Source: Methylococcus capsulatus str. Texas = ATCC 19069 (GTDB lineage: Bacteria; Pseudomonadota; Gammaproteobacteria; Methylococcales; Methylococcaceae). Taken from it: a DNA stretch of 64,000 nucleotides. Each line of letters starts with the position of its first letter. The first letter of the stretch is position 1. The stretch covers positions 129,001-193,000 of the forward strand of contig NZ_AUKJ01000017.1 in NCBI RefSeq assembly GCF_000424685.1. The letters run 5' to 3'. The notes below the pieces were generated by a model, which did no database searches, was not told the origin of the DNA, and saw only the letters and a list, made by a program, of their open reading frames with translations. Positions 26,775-35,010 of this stretch are shown piece by piece. The translations under genes were made by a program, and so were the position numbers.

Positions 26775-27869
26775 ATGACGGCATCGGACACACCTTCCTT
26801 CTACCGGCGCATCCTCGACAACCTGGGGGACGGTGTGCTGCTGTTCGATAAAACGCTGACCCTGACCTACATCAACATGCCCGGCGAAATGTTGCTCGCC
26901 GTCAGCGCCCGTCAGGTGCTGGGCGCCCGCGCACGTCTGGTATTGCCGTGCGGCGAACAGCCGGTCGAGCCGGATTTGCGGCACGCCATGGAGACCGGCA
27001 TTTCCCTGACCAAGCGCAATGTCACGCTGGTTCATCCGCTCCATGTGATCACGGTGAATCTGCACATCTCGCCGATCACCGAGGACGAGGCCACCGGGGT
27101 ACTGGTCCAGGTGCAGCAGGTGGATCGCCATTTGCGGATTTCCATGGAGGAGCAGTTGCTGGCGCAGCAAAACGCGGCCAGGTCACTGCTCAGGGGATTG
27201 GCGCACGAGATCAAGAATCCGCTCGGGGGGCTGCGCGGCGCGGCGCAGCTCCTGGAGCGGGAGCTGCAGGACGAGCTGCGTGAGTATACCCAGATCATCA
27301 TCGAGGAGTCCGACCGTCTCCAGTCCCTGCTGGACCGTATGCTCGGGCCGAACAAGCTGCCACAGAAGGCCTGGCTGAACATCCACCGGGTGCTGGACCG
27401 GGTGACCCAGCTGGTGCAGGCGGAAGTGCCCGCCGGTGTCCGGATCGTCCGTGACTACGATCCGAGCATCCCGGAAATCTTCGGCGACGCCGATCAGTTG
27501 ATCCAGGCCATCCTCAACATCGTGCGCAATGCCGCCCAGGCCCTCGGTATGCACGGCCGGATCGTCATCCGCAGCCGCATCGACCGGCAGGTGACGATCG
27601 GTGAGCGGCGCCATCGCATGGCGGTGAAAATCGACATCATCGATGACGGCCCCGGTATCAAGCCGGAACTCCTGAACCATATTTTCTATCCGATGGTCAC
27701 CGGGCGGGCCGAGGGCACGGGCCTGGGATTGTCGATCGCACAGGGGCTGATCAGCCAGCACGGCGGCTTGATCGAGTGCAGCAGCGTGCCCGGAAACACC
27801 GTTTTTTCCCTGTTTTTGCCTTTGGAGGAGGATCATGAAGCGAGCGTTCCAGGTTTGGGTGGTCGATGA
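26775..27869 (+). CDS. ntrB: Nitrogen regulation sensor kinase NtrB
   Basis: 364 residues. An N-terminal PAS domain (about 5-120; NLGDGVLLFDKTLTLTYINM) is followed by the dimerisation helix with phospho-acceptor His144 in GLAHEIKNPLGGLRGAAQLL, a sequence almost diagnostic of NtrB. The ATPase domain shows the N box NIVRNAAQAL, G1 DDGPGIKPE, F box IFYPMVTG and G2 GTGLGLSIAQG. It phosphorylates NtrC when nitrogen is limiting, under control by PII, and removes the phosphate otherwise. The start fits the family N-terminus. It overlaps ntrC by 35 bases. No glnA is adjacent, so this pair is separate from glutamine synthetase here. Confidence 0.95.
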   Translation: MTASDTPSFYRRILDNLGDGVLLFDKTLTLTYINMPGEMLLAVSARQVLGARARLVLPCGEQPVEPDLRHAMETGISLTKRNVTLVHPLHVITVNLHISPITEDEATGVLVQVQQVDRHLRISMEEQLLAQQNAARSLLRGLAHEIKNPLGGLRGAAQLLERELQDELREYTQIIIEESDRLQSLLDRMLGPNKLPQKAWLNIHRVLDRVTQLVQAEVPAGVRIVRDYDPSIPEIFGDADQLIQAILNIVRNAAQALGMHGRIVIRSRIDRQVTIGERRHRMAVKIDIIDDGPGIKPELLNHIFYPMVTGRAEGTGLGLSIAQGLISQHGGLIECSSVPGNTVFSLFLPLEEDHEASVPGLGGR

Positions 27870-29247
27870 CGACCGATCGATCCGCTGGGTCTTGGAAAAA
27901 GCGCTGCAAAAAGCGTCGATCCAGACCCGTGCCTTCTCCACCGCCAACAGCATGATGGAAGCCCTGAATCGGGACCGGCCGGATGCGGTGCTGACCGACA
28001 TCCGTATGCCCGGTCTGGATGGCATCGAGTTGCTGAAGCAGTTGCAGGCCAAATATCCCGATCTGCCGGTCGTGATCATGACCGCGCATTCCGATCTGGA
28101 AAGTGCGGTGTCCGCATTCAGCGGCGGGGCGTTCGAGTATCTGCCGAAGCCGTTCGACGTGGACGAGGCGGTGGATCTGGTCGCAAAGGCCTGTGCCCAC
28201 AGCCAGCGGGCTGCGACCGGGGAAGCGGCCGACAAGGGCCTGCCGGAGAAGACCCCGGAAATCATCGGCGAGGCGCCGGCGATGCAGGAGGTGTTCCGCG
28301 CCATCGCCCGGCTGGCGCGTTCGAACATAACGGTGCTGATCAACGGTGAGTCGGGGACCGGTAAGGAATTGGTCGCCCGCGCCCTGCACCGCCACAGTCC
28401 CCGCGCCGACAAGCCGTTCATCGCGCTCAACATGGCCGCCATACCGCGCGATTTGTTGGAGTCCGAGTTGTTCGGCCACGAGCGCGGCGCTTTCACCGGT
28501 GCGCAGGCCCGCCGGGCGGGGCGGTTCGAGCAGGCCGACGGTGGCACGCTGTTCCTGGACGAGATCGGCGACATGCCGGCGGAACTGCAGACCCGTCTGC
28601 TGCGCGTGCTGGCCGAGGGCGAGTTTTTTCCGGTCGGCGCCCATGCCCCGGTCAAGGTGGACGTGAGGATCATCGCCGCGACCCACCAGAACCTGGAACA
28701 ACTGGTGGCGGAAGGCCGCTTCCGTGAGGATCTGTTTCACCGCCTGAACGTCATCCGTATCCACATCCCACCGCTCAGGGAGCGGCGCCAGGACATCGTC
28801 CTGCTGCTCAAGCATTTCCTGAAGGAGGCCAGCCAGGAACTCAACGTCGAGACCAAGACCCTGCTGCCCGAAGTCGAGGCTTACCTGTGCCGGCTGGATT
28901 GGCCGGGCAATGTCCGGCAGTTGGAGAACACCTGCCGCTGGATCACGGTCATGGCGGCCGGCAAGGACGTACACCTCGACGATCTGCCGCCGGAGCTGCT
29001 GAAGGCCCGGCCGGAGCCGGTCGCCGTCTCCAGCGAATGGCAGGACAGTTTCACTCAGTGGATCGACGCCCGTCTGCGGCGTGGCGACCGCAATGTGGCC
29101 AAGGAAGCCATCGATTCGGCCGAAGGCATCCTCATCAGCACCGCCTTGCAATTCACCCGGGGTCGCCGGCAGGAGGCAGCCAAGCTGCTGGGTTACGGCA
29201 GGAACACCCTGACCCGTAAAATAAGCGAGCTGAACATTGACGTCTGA
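27835..29247 (+). CDS. ntrC: Nitrogen regulation response regulator NtrC (sigma-54 activator)
   Basis: 470 residues. The receiver domain (1-120) has the acidic pair DDD at 11-13 and phospho-Asp55 in TDIRMPG. The AAA+ domain has Walker A GESGTGKELVARAL, the sigma-54 contact loop GAFTGA, Walker B FLDEIGDMP and an arginine-finger region RFREDLFHRLNV. The C-terminal Fis-type helix-turn-helix is RRQEAAKLLGYGRNTLTRKI. It activates nitrogen-assimilation promoters from distant enhancer sites. GGAGGA at 27827-27832 precedes the ATG, inside ntrB. A probable NtrC site lies upstream of ntrB, suggesting self-regulation. Confidence 0.96.
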   Translation: MKRAFQVWVVDDDRSIRWVLEKALQKASIQTRAFSTANSMMEALNRDRPDAVLTDIRMPGLDGIELLKQLQAKYPDLPVVIMTAHSDLESAVSAFSGGAFEYLPKPFDVDEAVDLVAKACAHSQRAATGEAADKGLPEKTPEIIGEAPAMQEVFRAIARLARSNITVLINGESGTGKELVARALHRHSPRADKPFIALNMAAIPRDLLESELFGHERGAFTGAQARRAGRFEQADGGTLFLDEIGDMPAELQTRLLRVLAEGEFFPVGAHAPVKVDVRIIAATHQNLEQLVAEGRFREDLFHRLNVIRIHIPPLRERRQDIVLLLKHFLKEASQELNVETKTLLPEVEAYLCRLDWPGNVRQLENTCRWITVMAAGKDVHLDDLPPELLKARPEPVAVSSEWQDSFTQWIDARLRRGDRNVAKEAIDSAEGILISTALQFTRGRRQEAAKLLGYGRNTLTRKISELNIDV

Positions 29248-29290
29248 ACGGTTGTAACCGTCCTGCTTCAGACTGTCGGTACCATCCATC

Positions 29291-29326
29291 GGACCTTTCC
29301 GCCGGGTTTTGCCGAAGGAAGGGTCC
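29291..29326. repeat. Stem-loop in the glgP leader
   Basis: GGACCTTTCC and GGAAGGGTCC form a 10-bp stem with one wobble pair around a 16-base loop. No T-tract follows. It lies 33 bases before the glgP start and could be a leader structure or attenuate readthrough from ntrC. Confidence 0.35.
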
Positions 29327-29358
29327 GCATCCGATTCTCACACGGGAGGTGATCGCCC

Positions 29359-31869
29359 ATGCTCACGCGCAAGTTCAAGACCAGCAACCCGACCGCGCTC
29401 CTGACAGAAATGCCGGGTCTGGGAATGGGGGCCAAAAACCTCAGCGCCGACATCCGCCGGCATTTCAACTGCACTCTGGGACGGGACCGTGACTGCCGCT
29501 CGGTACACTATGCCTACTCGGCGCTGGCGTTGACGGTGCGTGACCGCCTCATGGAGCGCTGGCGGAACACCGAATATGCCTACGATCAGGCGGATTGCCG
29601 CCGGACTTATTACCTCTCGCTGGAGTTCCTGCTCGGCCGCGCCCTGAGCAACGCGATGCTGAACCTCGGGATCGAGGAGCCCATCCAGCAGGCGCTCAAT
29701 GAACTGGGTCTGGAACTGGAAGAGTTGGCGGATTCGGAGTTCGATGCCGGCCTCGGCAATGGCGGGCTGGGGCGGCTCGCGGCCTGCTTCATCGACAGTT
29801 GCGCCACGCTGCAGCTTCCGGTGATGGGGTACGGCATCCGTTACGAATACGGCATGTTCCGCCAGATGATCGTCAATGGTTACCAGGTCGAGGAGCCCGA
29901 CCACTGGTTGCGGAATGGTCACGTATGGGAGCAGGAGCGCCCGGAGCTGACGGTGCGGGTCAAGTTCGGCGGCCGGACCGAGTTCTCCAACGATGTGTCG
30001 CGGCCGGGTCAGGTGGTCTGGCTCGACACCGATGACGTGCTGGCCGTACCCTTCGACATCCCGGTGCCGGGATACCGGAACGGCACGGTCAACACCCTGA
30101 GGCTATGGAAATCCGCTGCCACTGACGAATTCAAGCTGGGCGAGTTCAATGCCGGCGACTATGCCGAATCCGTCCGCGCCAAGAATCTGGCGGAAAACAT
30201 CTCGATGGTGCTGTATCCGAACGATGCCAGCGAGAACGGCAAGGAACTTCGGCTGCGCCAGCAGTATTTCCTGGCGTCGGCCAGCCTGCAGGACGTGCTG
30301 CGGCGGTGGCTGGCGGACCACGGCGAGGATTTCTCGGAGTTTGCCGAGAAGAACTGCTTCCAGCTCAACGACACCCATCCGACCATTGCGGTGGCCGAGC
30401 TGATGCGCCTCTTGATCGACGTGCACGGCCTGGCCTGGAACGAGGCCTGGGCCATCACCAACCGCACCATGGCCTACACCAACCACACCCTGTTGCCCGA
30501 GGCGCTGGAAAAATGGCCGGTGCGGCTGTTCCGGCAGATGCTGCCGCGCCTGCTGGAGATCATCTTCGAGATCAACGCGCGCTTCCTGGGCGAGGTCGCG
30601 GCGCGCTGGCCCGGCGACATCGACCGGCTGGCACGGATGTCGCTGATCGAAGAGGGACATGAACAACAGGTGCGGATGGCTTACCTCGCCATCGTCGGCA
30701 GCTTCTCGGTCAATGGCGTCGCGGCCCTGCACTCCGACCTGCTCAAGCATGGCCTGTTCAAGGACTTCCACGAACTGTGGCCGGAGCGTTTCAACAACAA
30801 GACCAACGGCATCACCCCCCGGCGCTGGCTGGCCGCCTGCAATCCGGAGCTGGCCGGCCTCATCAGCGAGGCCATCGGCGACAAGTGGACCGCCGATCTG
30901 ACCCGTCTGGCCGAACTCAGGCCGTTCGCCGAGGATGCGGCGTTCCGGGAACGGTGGATGGCGATCAAGCGGCGCAACAAGGAGAAGCTGCTGGACTTCA
31001 AGAACCGCGAGCTGGGGTTGACTCTGGTGAACCCCGACCTGATGTTCGACGTCCAGGTCAAGCGTATCCATGAATACAAGCGCCAGTTGCTCAACGTGCT
31101 GCACGTGATCCATCTGTTCGACCGGATCAAGCGGGGCGATGTCCAGGACTGGACGCCCCGCTGCGTCCTGTTCGGCGGCAAGGCTGCGCCGGGCTACGTG
31201 ATGGCGAAGCGCATCATCAAGCTCATCAACAACGTGGCAGGAACGATCAATGGCGATCCCGAAATGAACGATCGCCTGAGTGTGCTGTTCCTGCCGAATT
31301 ACCGGGTCACCGCCATGGAGGTGATCTGTCCGGGCACCGATCTGTCGGAGCAGATTTCCACGGCCGGCAAGGAGGCCTCGGGTACCGGCAACATGAAGTT
31401 CATGATGAACGGAGCCTTGACCATCGGCACGCTGGACGGCGCCAACATCGAGATTCGGGAGGAAGTGGGAGCGGAAAACTTCTTCTTGTTCGGCCTGACT
31501 GCCGAGGAGGTCGAACGCCGCCGCGGTGGCTACGATCCCGGCGCGGTCATCGAGGCGAACGAGGACTTGAAACGGGTCATGGGACTCCTCGAGAGTGGTT
31601 TTTTCAACCGATTCGAGCCGGGCATATTCGATCCCATCATCGAATCGATCCGCAGTCCTCACGACCCCTGGATGACGGCTGCCGATTTCCCCGGCTATGT
31701 CGAGGCGCAGAGAGCGGCCGCGGCCGCTTTCCGCGACAAGGATCGCTGGGCCCGGATGAGCATCCTGAACACCGCCGCCAGCGGCAAGTTCTCCACCGAC
31801 CGCACCATCGCCGAATACAATCGCGAGATCTGGAAGCTGACGCCGATACCGGCTTTGCCGGTGAAGTAA
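29359..31869 (+). CDS. glgP: Glycogen/maltodextrin phosphorylase
   Basis: 836 residues, full family length. GGGAGGT at 29343-29349 fixes the ATG. It releases glucose-1-phosphate from alpha-1,4-glucan ends using pyridoxal phosphate. Landmarks are the N-terminal YLSLEFLLGRAL, the GLGNGGLGRLAACF loop, the NDTHPTIAVAELMR motif, VKRIHEYKRQLLN, and the PLP lysine in EASGTGNMKFMMNGALTIGT. The bacterial form without long regulatory extensions is expected. trmL starts seven bases after the stop, so the two are probably co-transcribed even though their functions differ. Confidence 0.96.
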   Translation: MLTRKFKTSNPTALLTEMPGLGMGAKNLSADIRRHFNCTLGRDRDCRSVHYAYSALALTVRDRLMERWRNTEYAYDQADCRRTYYLSLEFLLGRALSNAMLNLGIEEPIQQALNELGLELEELADSEFDAGLGNGGLGRLAACFIDSCATLQLPVMGYGIRYEYGMFRQMIVNGYQVEEPDHWLRNGHVWEQERPELTVRVKFGGRTEFSNDVSRPGQVVWLDTDDVLAVPFDIPVPGYRNGTVNTLRLWKSAATDEFKLGEFNAGDYAESVRAKNLAENISMVLYPNDASENGKELRLRQQYFLASASLQDVLRRWLADHGEDFSEFAEKNCFQLNDTHPTIAVAELMRLLIDVHGLAWNEAWAITNRTMAYTNHTLLPEALEKWPVRLFRQMLPRLLEIIFEINARFLGEVAARWPGDIDRLARMSLIEEGHEQQVRMAYLAIVGSFSVNGVAALHSDLLKHGLFKDFHELWPERFNNKTNGITPRRWLAACNPELAGLISEAIGDKWTADLTRLAELRPFAEDAAFRERWMAIKRRNKEKLLDFKNRELGLTLVNPDLMFDVQVKRIHEYKRQLLNVLHVIHLFDRIKRGDVQDWTPRCVLFGGKAAPGYVMAKRIIKLINNVAGTINGDPEMNDRLSVLFLPNYRVTAMEVICPGTDLSEQISTAGKEASGTGNMKFMMNGALTIGTLDGANIEIREEVGAENFFLFGLTAEEVERRRGGYDPGAVIEANEDLKRVMGLLESGFFNRFEPGIFDPIIESIRSPHDPWMTAADFPGYVEAQRAAAAAFRDKDRWARMSILNTAASGKFSTDRTIAEYNREIWKLTPIPALPVK

Positions 31870-31876
31870 GCGGACG

Positions 31877-32356
31877 ATGTTCCACGTCGTGCTGTACGAG
31901 CCGGAGATTCCGCCGAACACCGGCAACGTCATCCGGCTCTGTGCCAACACCGGCGCCCGTCTGCACCTCATCGAGCCGCTGGGGTTCGAAATGGACGATG
32001 CGCGTCTGCGGCGGGCGGGGCTGGACTACCGGGAATGGGCCGAGGTGGCCCGGCACCGTGACTGGGAAGGTTTCGTGGGGGCGGTCGCGCCGGAACGGAT
32101 ATTCGCGCTGACCACCCGGGGCGAGGTCAGCCATGCCGACGTGACTTACCGGCCCGGCGATGCCTTCCTGTTCGGTCCGGAGTCACGCGGATTGCCCGCG
32201 GCGCTGCTCGCCCGGTTCGAGGCGGGCCGACGGATCCGGCTGCCGATGCGACCGGGCTCGCGCAGCCTGAACCTGTCCAATGCCGTCGCGGTGGTGTGTT
32301 TCGAGGCCTGGCGTCAATGCGGCTTCGCGGGCGCGGCATCCGCCTCGGAGCGTTAG
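31877..32356 (+). CDS. trmL: tRNA (cytidine/uridine(34)-2'-O-)-methyltransferase TrmL
   Basis: 159 residues, the length of the minimal SPOUT enzyme TrmL. The start MFHVVLYEPEIPPNTGNVIR and the knot region (LFGPESRGLP, IRLPMRPGSRSLNLSNAVAV) are typical. It methylates the ribose of the wobble base in certain leucine tRNAs with SAM. It follows glgP by seven bases. Its last four bases overlap the end of gpsA on the opposite strand. Confidence 0.93.
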   Translation: MFHVVLYEPEIPPNTGNVIRLCANTGARLHLIEPLGFEMDDARLRRAGLDYREWAEVARHRDWEGFVGAVAPERIFALTTRGEVSHADVTYRPGDAFLFGPESRGLPAALLARFEAGRRIRLPMRPGSRSLNLSNAVAVVCFEAWRQCGFAGAASASER

Positions 32357-33366
32357 CGGTCCCATTCCGGCTTGGGGTCCCGCAGCAGCAGATTGCGCAC
32401 GGCTTCCTCTGGCGGCAAGCCTTCGTAGAGCACGCGGTAGGTCTGGGCGGTGATCGGCATGTCTACGCCCTTCCTGCCGGCGAGTTCGTGGATCAGCCGG
32501 GCCGCCAGGATGCCTTCGATCTCCTGGCCGATCTCGGCGTGGATTTCCTCACGGGGCCTGCCTTTGCCCACCCCCAGGCCGAAGCGGCGGTTGCGGCTCT
32601 GGTTGTCGGTGGCGGTGAGTACCAGATCGCCGACGCCGGCCAGGCCCATGAGCGTTTCGGTCCTGGCGCCCAGGGCGAGACTCAGCCGCATCATCTCGGC
32701 CAGTCCCCGGGTGATGAGGGCCGCCCTGGCGTTGGCGCCGAACCCCAAGCCGTCGGAGATGCCGGCGGCGATCGCCAGCACGTTCTTGCAGGCGCCTCCC
32801 AGCTGGGCGCCGATGAGGTCGTCGGTGGTGTAGGCGCGGAAATAGGCGTTGTGCAGCCAGGAAACGATCTTGGCGCCGAAGGCTTCGCTGCTGGCGCCGA
32901 CAGTGATGGCGCTGGGCAGTTCCGCGACCACTTCGGCGGCGAAGGTCGGTCCCGACAGCACGGCGAGCGCACGGTCCGGGCCGAGGATCTCGCGGGCGGT
33001 TTCGTGCAGCAGACAGCCGCGGGTGCGGTCCAGCCCCTTGGTGGCCCACATGAGACCGGCTTCCGGTTGCAGGTGTGGGGCGCAGAGCTCGAGCGTGGCG
33101 CGGAAGGCGTGGCTGGGGACCGCGACCAGCACGGCACCGCTGGCCGTGGCGGCTGCCTCGGCCAAGTCCGGGGTCACGCTCAGGGTGTCGGGGAATGTGG
33201 CATGGGGCAGATAATGTGCGTTCCGGCGCTCTGCCGCCATGGCCTCGGCGTGTTCCCGGCGGTGGCTCCACAACAGGGTGGGCACGCCGTTCCTGGCGAT
33301 GAGCAGGGCCAGCGCCGTGCCCCAGGAGCCGGCGCCGAGAACGCTGATGCAGTGCCTCATGGGCAT
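32353..33366 (-). CDS. gpsA: NAD(P)H-dependent glycerol-3-phosphate dehydrogenase
   Basis: 337 residues from ATG 33366, with ATG 33360 nearly equivalent. It makes glycerol-3-phosphate for phospholipids from dihydroxyacetone phosphate. The Rossmann motif is VLGAGSWGTALALLIARNG; downstream are VAVPSHAFRATL, WATKGLDRTRG, the catalytic lysine region GGACKNVLAIAAG and the substrate loop GVGDLVLTATDNQSRNRRFG. It begins 11 bases after secB on the same strand. The rhodanese-secB-gpsA order is that of many Gammaproteobacteria. Confidence 0.96.
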   Translation of the reverse strand: MPMRHCISVLGAGSWGTALALLIARNGVPTLLWSHRREHAEAMAAERRNAHYLPHATFPDTLSVTPDLAEAAATASGAVLVAVPSHAFRATLELCAPHLQPEAGLMWATKGLDRTRGCLLHETAREILGPDRALAVLSGPTFAAEVVAELPSAITVGASSEAFGAKIVSWLHNAYFRAYTTDDLIGAQLGGACKNVLAIAAGISDGLGFGANARAALITRGLAEMMRLSLALGARTETLMGLAGVGDLVLTATDNQSRNRRFGLGVGKGRPREEIHAEIGQEIEGILAARLIHELAGRKGVDMPITAQTYRVLYEGLPPEEAVRNLLLRDPKPEWDR

Positions 33367-33377
33367 AACGGCAGGCT

Positions 33378-33845
33378 TCAGTGCGGCGTGGCCGGCTGGG
33401 CCTGCTGCTGGGCCATCTGAACCTGCTGCATGTAGAGCGCGTCGAAATTGATCGGTGCCAGCAGCATCGGCGGGAAGCCGCCTTTGTTCACGAGATCCGA
33501 GACCGCCTCGCGGGCATAGGGGAACAGGATGTTGGGGCAATAGCTGCCGAGCAAGGGTCCCATTTCCTGTTCCGGGAAACCACTGATCGTGAAAATGCCG
33601 GCCTGGCAGATTTCGACCAGGTAGGCCGTCTTCTCCTCCAGCTTCACGGTGATCGTGACTGAGAGGCTGACTTCGAACAGGCCTTCCTGGAGCTGCTGGA
33701 CCTTGGAGCCGAGATTGAACTCGACTTTCGGTTCCCACTTCAGAGTAAAGACGGCGGGCGAGTTGGGGGTCTCGAACGATACGTCCTTGACGTAGAGCTT
33801 CTGGATGGCGAACTGTCTTTCGGGCTGCTGGTTTTCTTCGCTCAT
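33378..33845 (-). CDS. secB: Protein-export chaperone SecB
   Basis: 155 residues. It is the tetrameric cytosolic chaperone that keeps preproteins unfolded and hands them to SecA. Family sequence is clear: FAIQKLYVKDVSFETPNSP at the start, then VEICQAGIFTISGF and LGSYCPNILFPYAREAVSDLVNKGGFPPMLLAPINFDALY cut into family-typical blocks. The Gln-rich tail is the variable end. It lies between a rhodanese gene and gpsA. The glutaredoxin gene often found beside secB is absent here. Confidence 0.96.
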   Translation of the reverse strand: MSEENQQPERQFAIQKLYVKDVSFETPNSPAVFTLKWEPKVEFNLGSKVQQLQEGLFEVSLSVTITVKLEEKTAYLVEICQAGIFTISGFPEQEMGPLLGSYCPNILFPYAREAVSDLVNKGGFPPMLLAPINFDALYMQQVQMAQQQAQPATPH

Positions 33846-33882
33846 GATTTTGCCAATGGCCGAGTGGTGAATGAAACGGGTG

Positions 33883-34320
33883 TCAGGATTTCTTGCGTTT
33901 CCTGGTCACGGGGTAATGGGCGTCTCTCCAGGCCAGCATGCCGCCGCGCATCTCGTAGATCCGGCTGAAGCCCTGCTTTGTCAGGGTCTTGCATGCGGAG
34001 GGCGAACGGGTGCCCTGCTGGCAGGTGACGATGACCGGCTTCTCCTTGTACTGGGCGATCTCCGAGGCGCGTTCTTCGAGCTTTCCCAAGGGGATGTGGT
34101 AGGCGCCTTCGATGTGGCCTTCGGCGAATTCCGCCGGCTCGCGGACGTCGACCACCAGCGTGTCTTCCGTATTCATGAGCTGGACGGCACCGGCCGGTGT
34201 CAGCACCTTGTGCTTGCGGAACAGCGATTCCAGGAGATCCTGTATCAGCAGGACGGTGACGACGAGCAGGGCGCCGGCCATCATCCAGTGATTGCCGAGA
34301 AATTCGAGCAACCGGGTCAT
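33883..34320 (-). CDS. yibN: Membrane-anchored rhodanese-like protein (YibN type)
   Basis: 145 residues. One N-terminal transmembrane segment (about 13-30) anchors a single rhodanese domain facing the cytoplasm. The active-site Cys100 lies in VTCQQGTRSPSA, and the CDC25-like entry VVDVREPAEFAEGHIEGAYHIPL is intact, so sulfur transfer is plausible. Its neighbour is secB, as with yibN of Escherichia coli. The C-terminus is strongly basic (RKRKK). The physiological role is not firmly known. Confidence 0.85.
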   Translation of the reverse strand: MTRLLEFLGNHWMMAGALLVVTVLLIQDLLESLFRKHKVLTPAGAVQLMNTEDTLVVDVREPAEFAEGHIEGAYHIPLGKLEERASEIAQYKEKPVIVTCQQGTRSPSACKTLTKQGFSRIYEMRGGMLAWRDAHYPVTRKRKKS

Positions 34321-34392
34321 TTCTTCCTCACTTTTTCGAAAATTGGGATTTTGGGGTCTGGGGCCGGCACCCGCCGGTCGTTCTGGCGTCTT

Positions 34393-34695
34393 TCAGTGCT
34401 TGCAGAATACTTCTTTGATCATGCGGACGAGCTGCAGCATCCTGTCGTCTTCCACGAAGTAATAGACTTTGTTGGCATCCCGATGGCAACTTAGGATGCC
34501 CTTGTCTCGCAGTATGGCGAGGTGCTGAGAGACGTTGCTCTGGGTCGTACCGACCTGCTCCACCAGGTCCTGGACATTGATGCGCCCCTTGCTCAAGGTG
34601 CAGAGGATCTTGAGCCGCAAGGGATGCGCCATGGCCTTCAGGCTGTGGGCGGCGCGGCGGATCTCCGATTCGTCGGTGATGAGGTCAGTTTGCAT
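34393..34695 (-). CDS. ArsR-family winged-helix regulator
   Basis: 100 residues from the ATG at 34695; an upstream in-frame extension to 34812 looks unlike this family. The winged helix is evident: LKAMAHPLRLKILCTLSKG, the recognition helix TTQSNVSQHLAILRDKGIL and the wing CHRDANKVYYFVEDD. No canonical CxC metal site is seen in the recognition helix. A Cys in the last helix (KEVFCKH) and one in CTLSKG could serve thiol or sulfide sensing, which is conjecture. It lies between the rhodanese gene and envC, so sulfur or thiol control of the rhodanese is a possibility. Confidence 0.85.
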   Translation of the reverse strand: MQTDLITDESEIRRAAHSLKAMAHPLRLKILCTLSKGRINVQDLVEQVGTTQSNVSQHLAILRDKGILSCHRDANKVYYFVEDDRMLQLVRMIKEVFCKH

Positions 34696-35010
34696 GATAT
34701 TCGCACCCGAGTGGCATGTATCGCGGCGGGTATCCTCAGCCAGCCGTGGAGGGACAGGCACGACGCCACCCCGAAAATTGGTTAGACTAATGATTCCTGG
34801 TTTCGCGCGCATCCTGCATTTTATCAGGCTATCATGCCCGACTTTGTTCGCGGTGGTCGGTGAATCGGATGATTATACGTTGAACCGGCGCCCCCGTGTG
34901 CCTGCCAGTGATCTTTCGACGTGAAAGCCGCCTCGCGATGTTCCCGTTTTCTCTCCCAGTCGGGTGCCTTTGCCGTGGACTCGGGGAGGGGCCGGGCAGG
35001 ATCGTCCGGG

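Noticed and set aside
27183-29289. Two long minus-strand frames opposite ntrB and ntrC
   Set aside because: Antisense of well-identified genes, with biased composition and no start signals.
30103-31971. 622-codon minus-strand frame opposite glgP
   Set aside because: Shadow of the glycogen phosphorylase gene; no domain similarity.
34696-34812. N-terminal extension of the ArsR regulator
   Set aside because: The added 39 residues do not look like the family and there is no ribosome site at 34812; ATG 34695 gives a normal-length protein.
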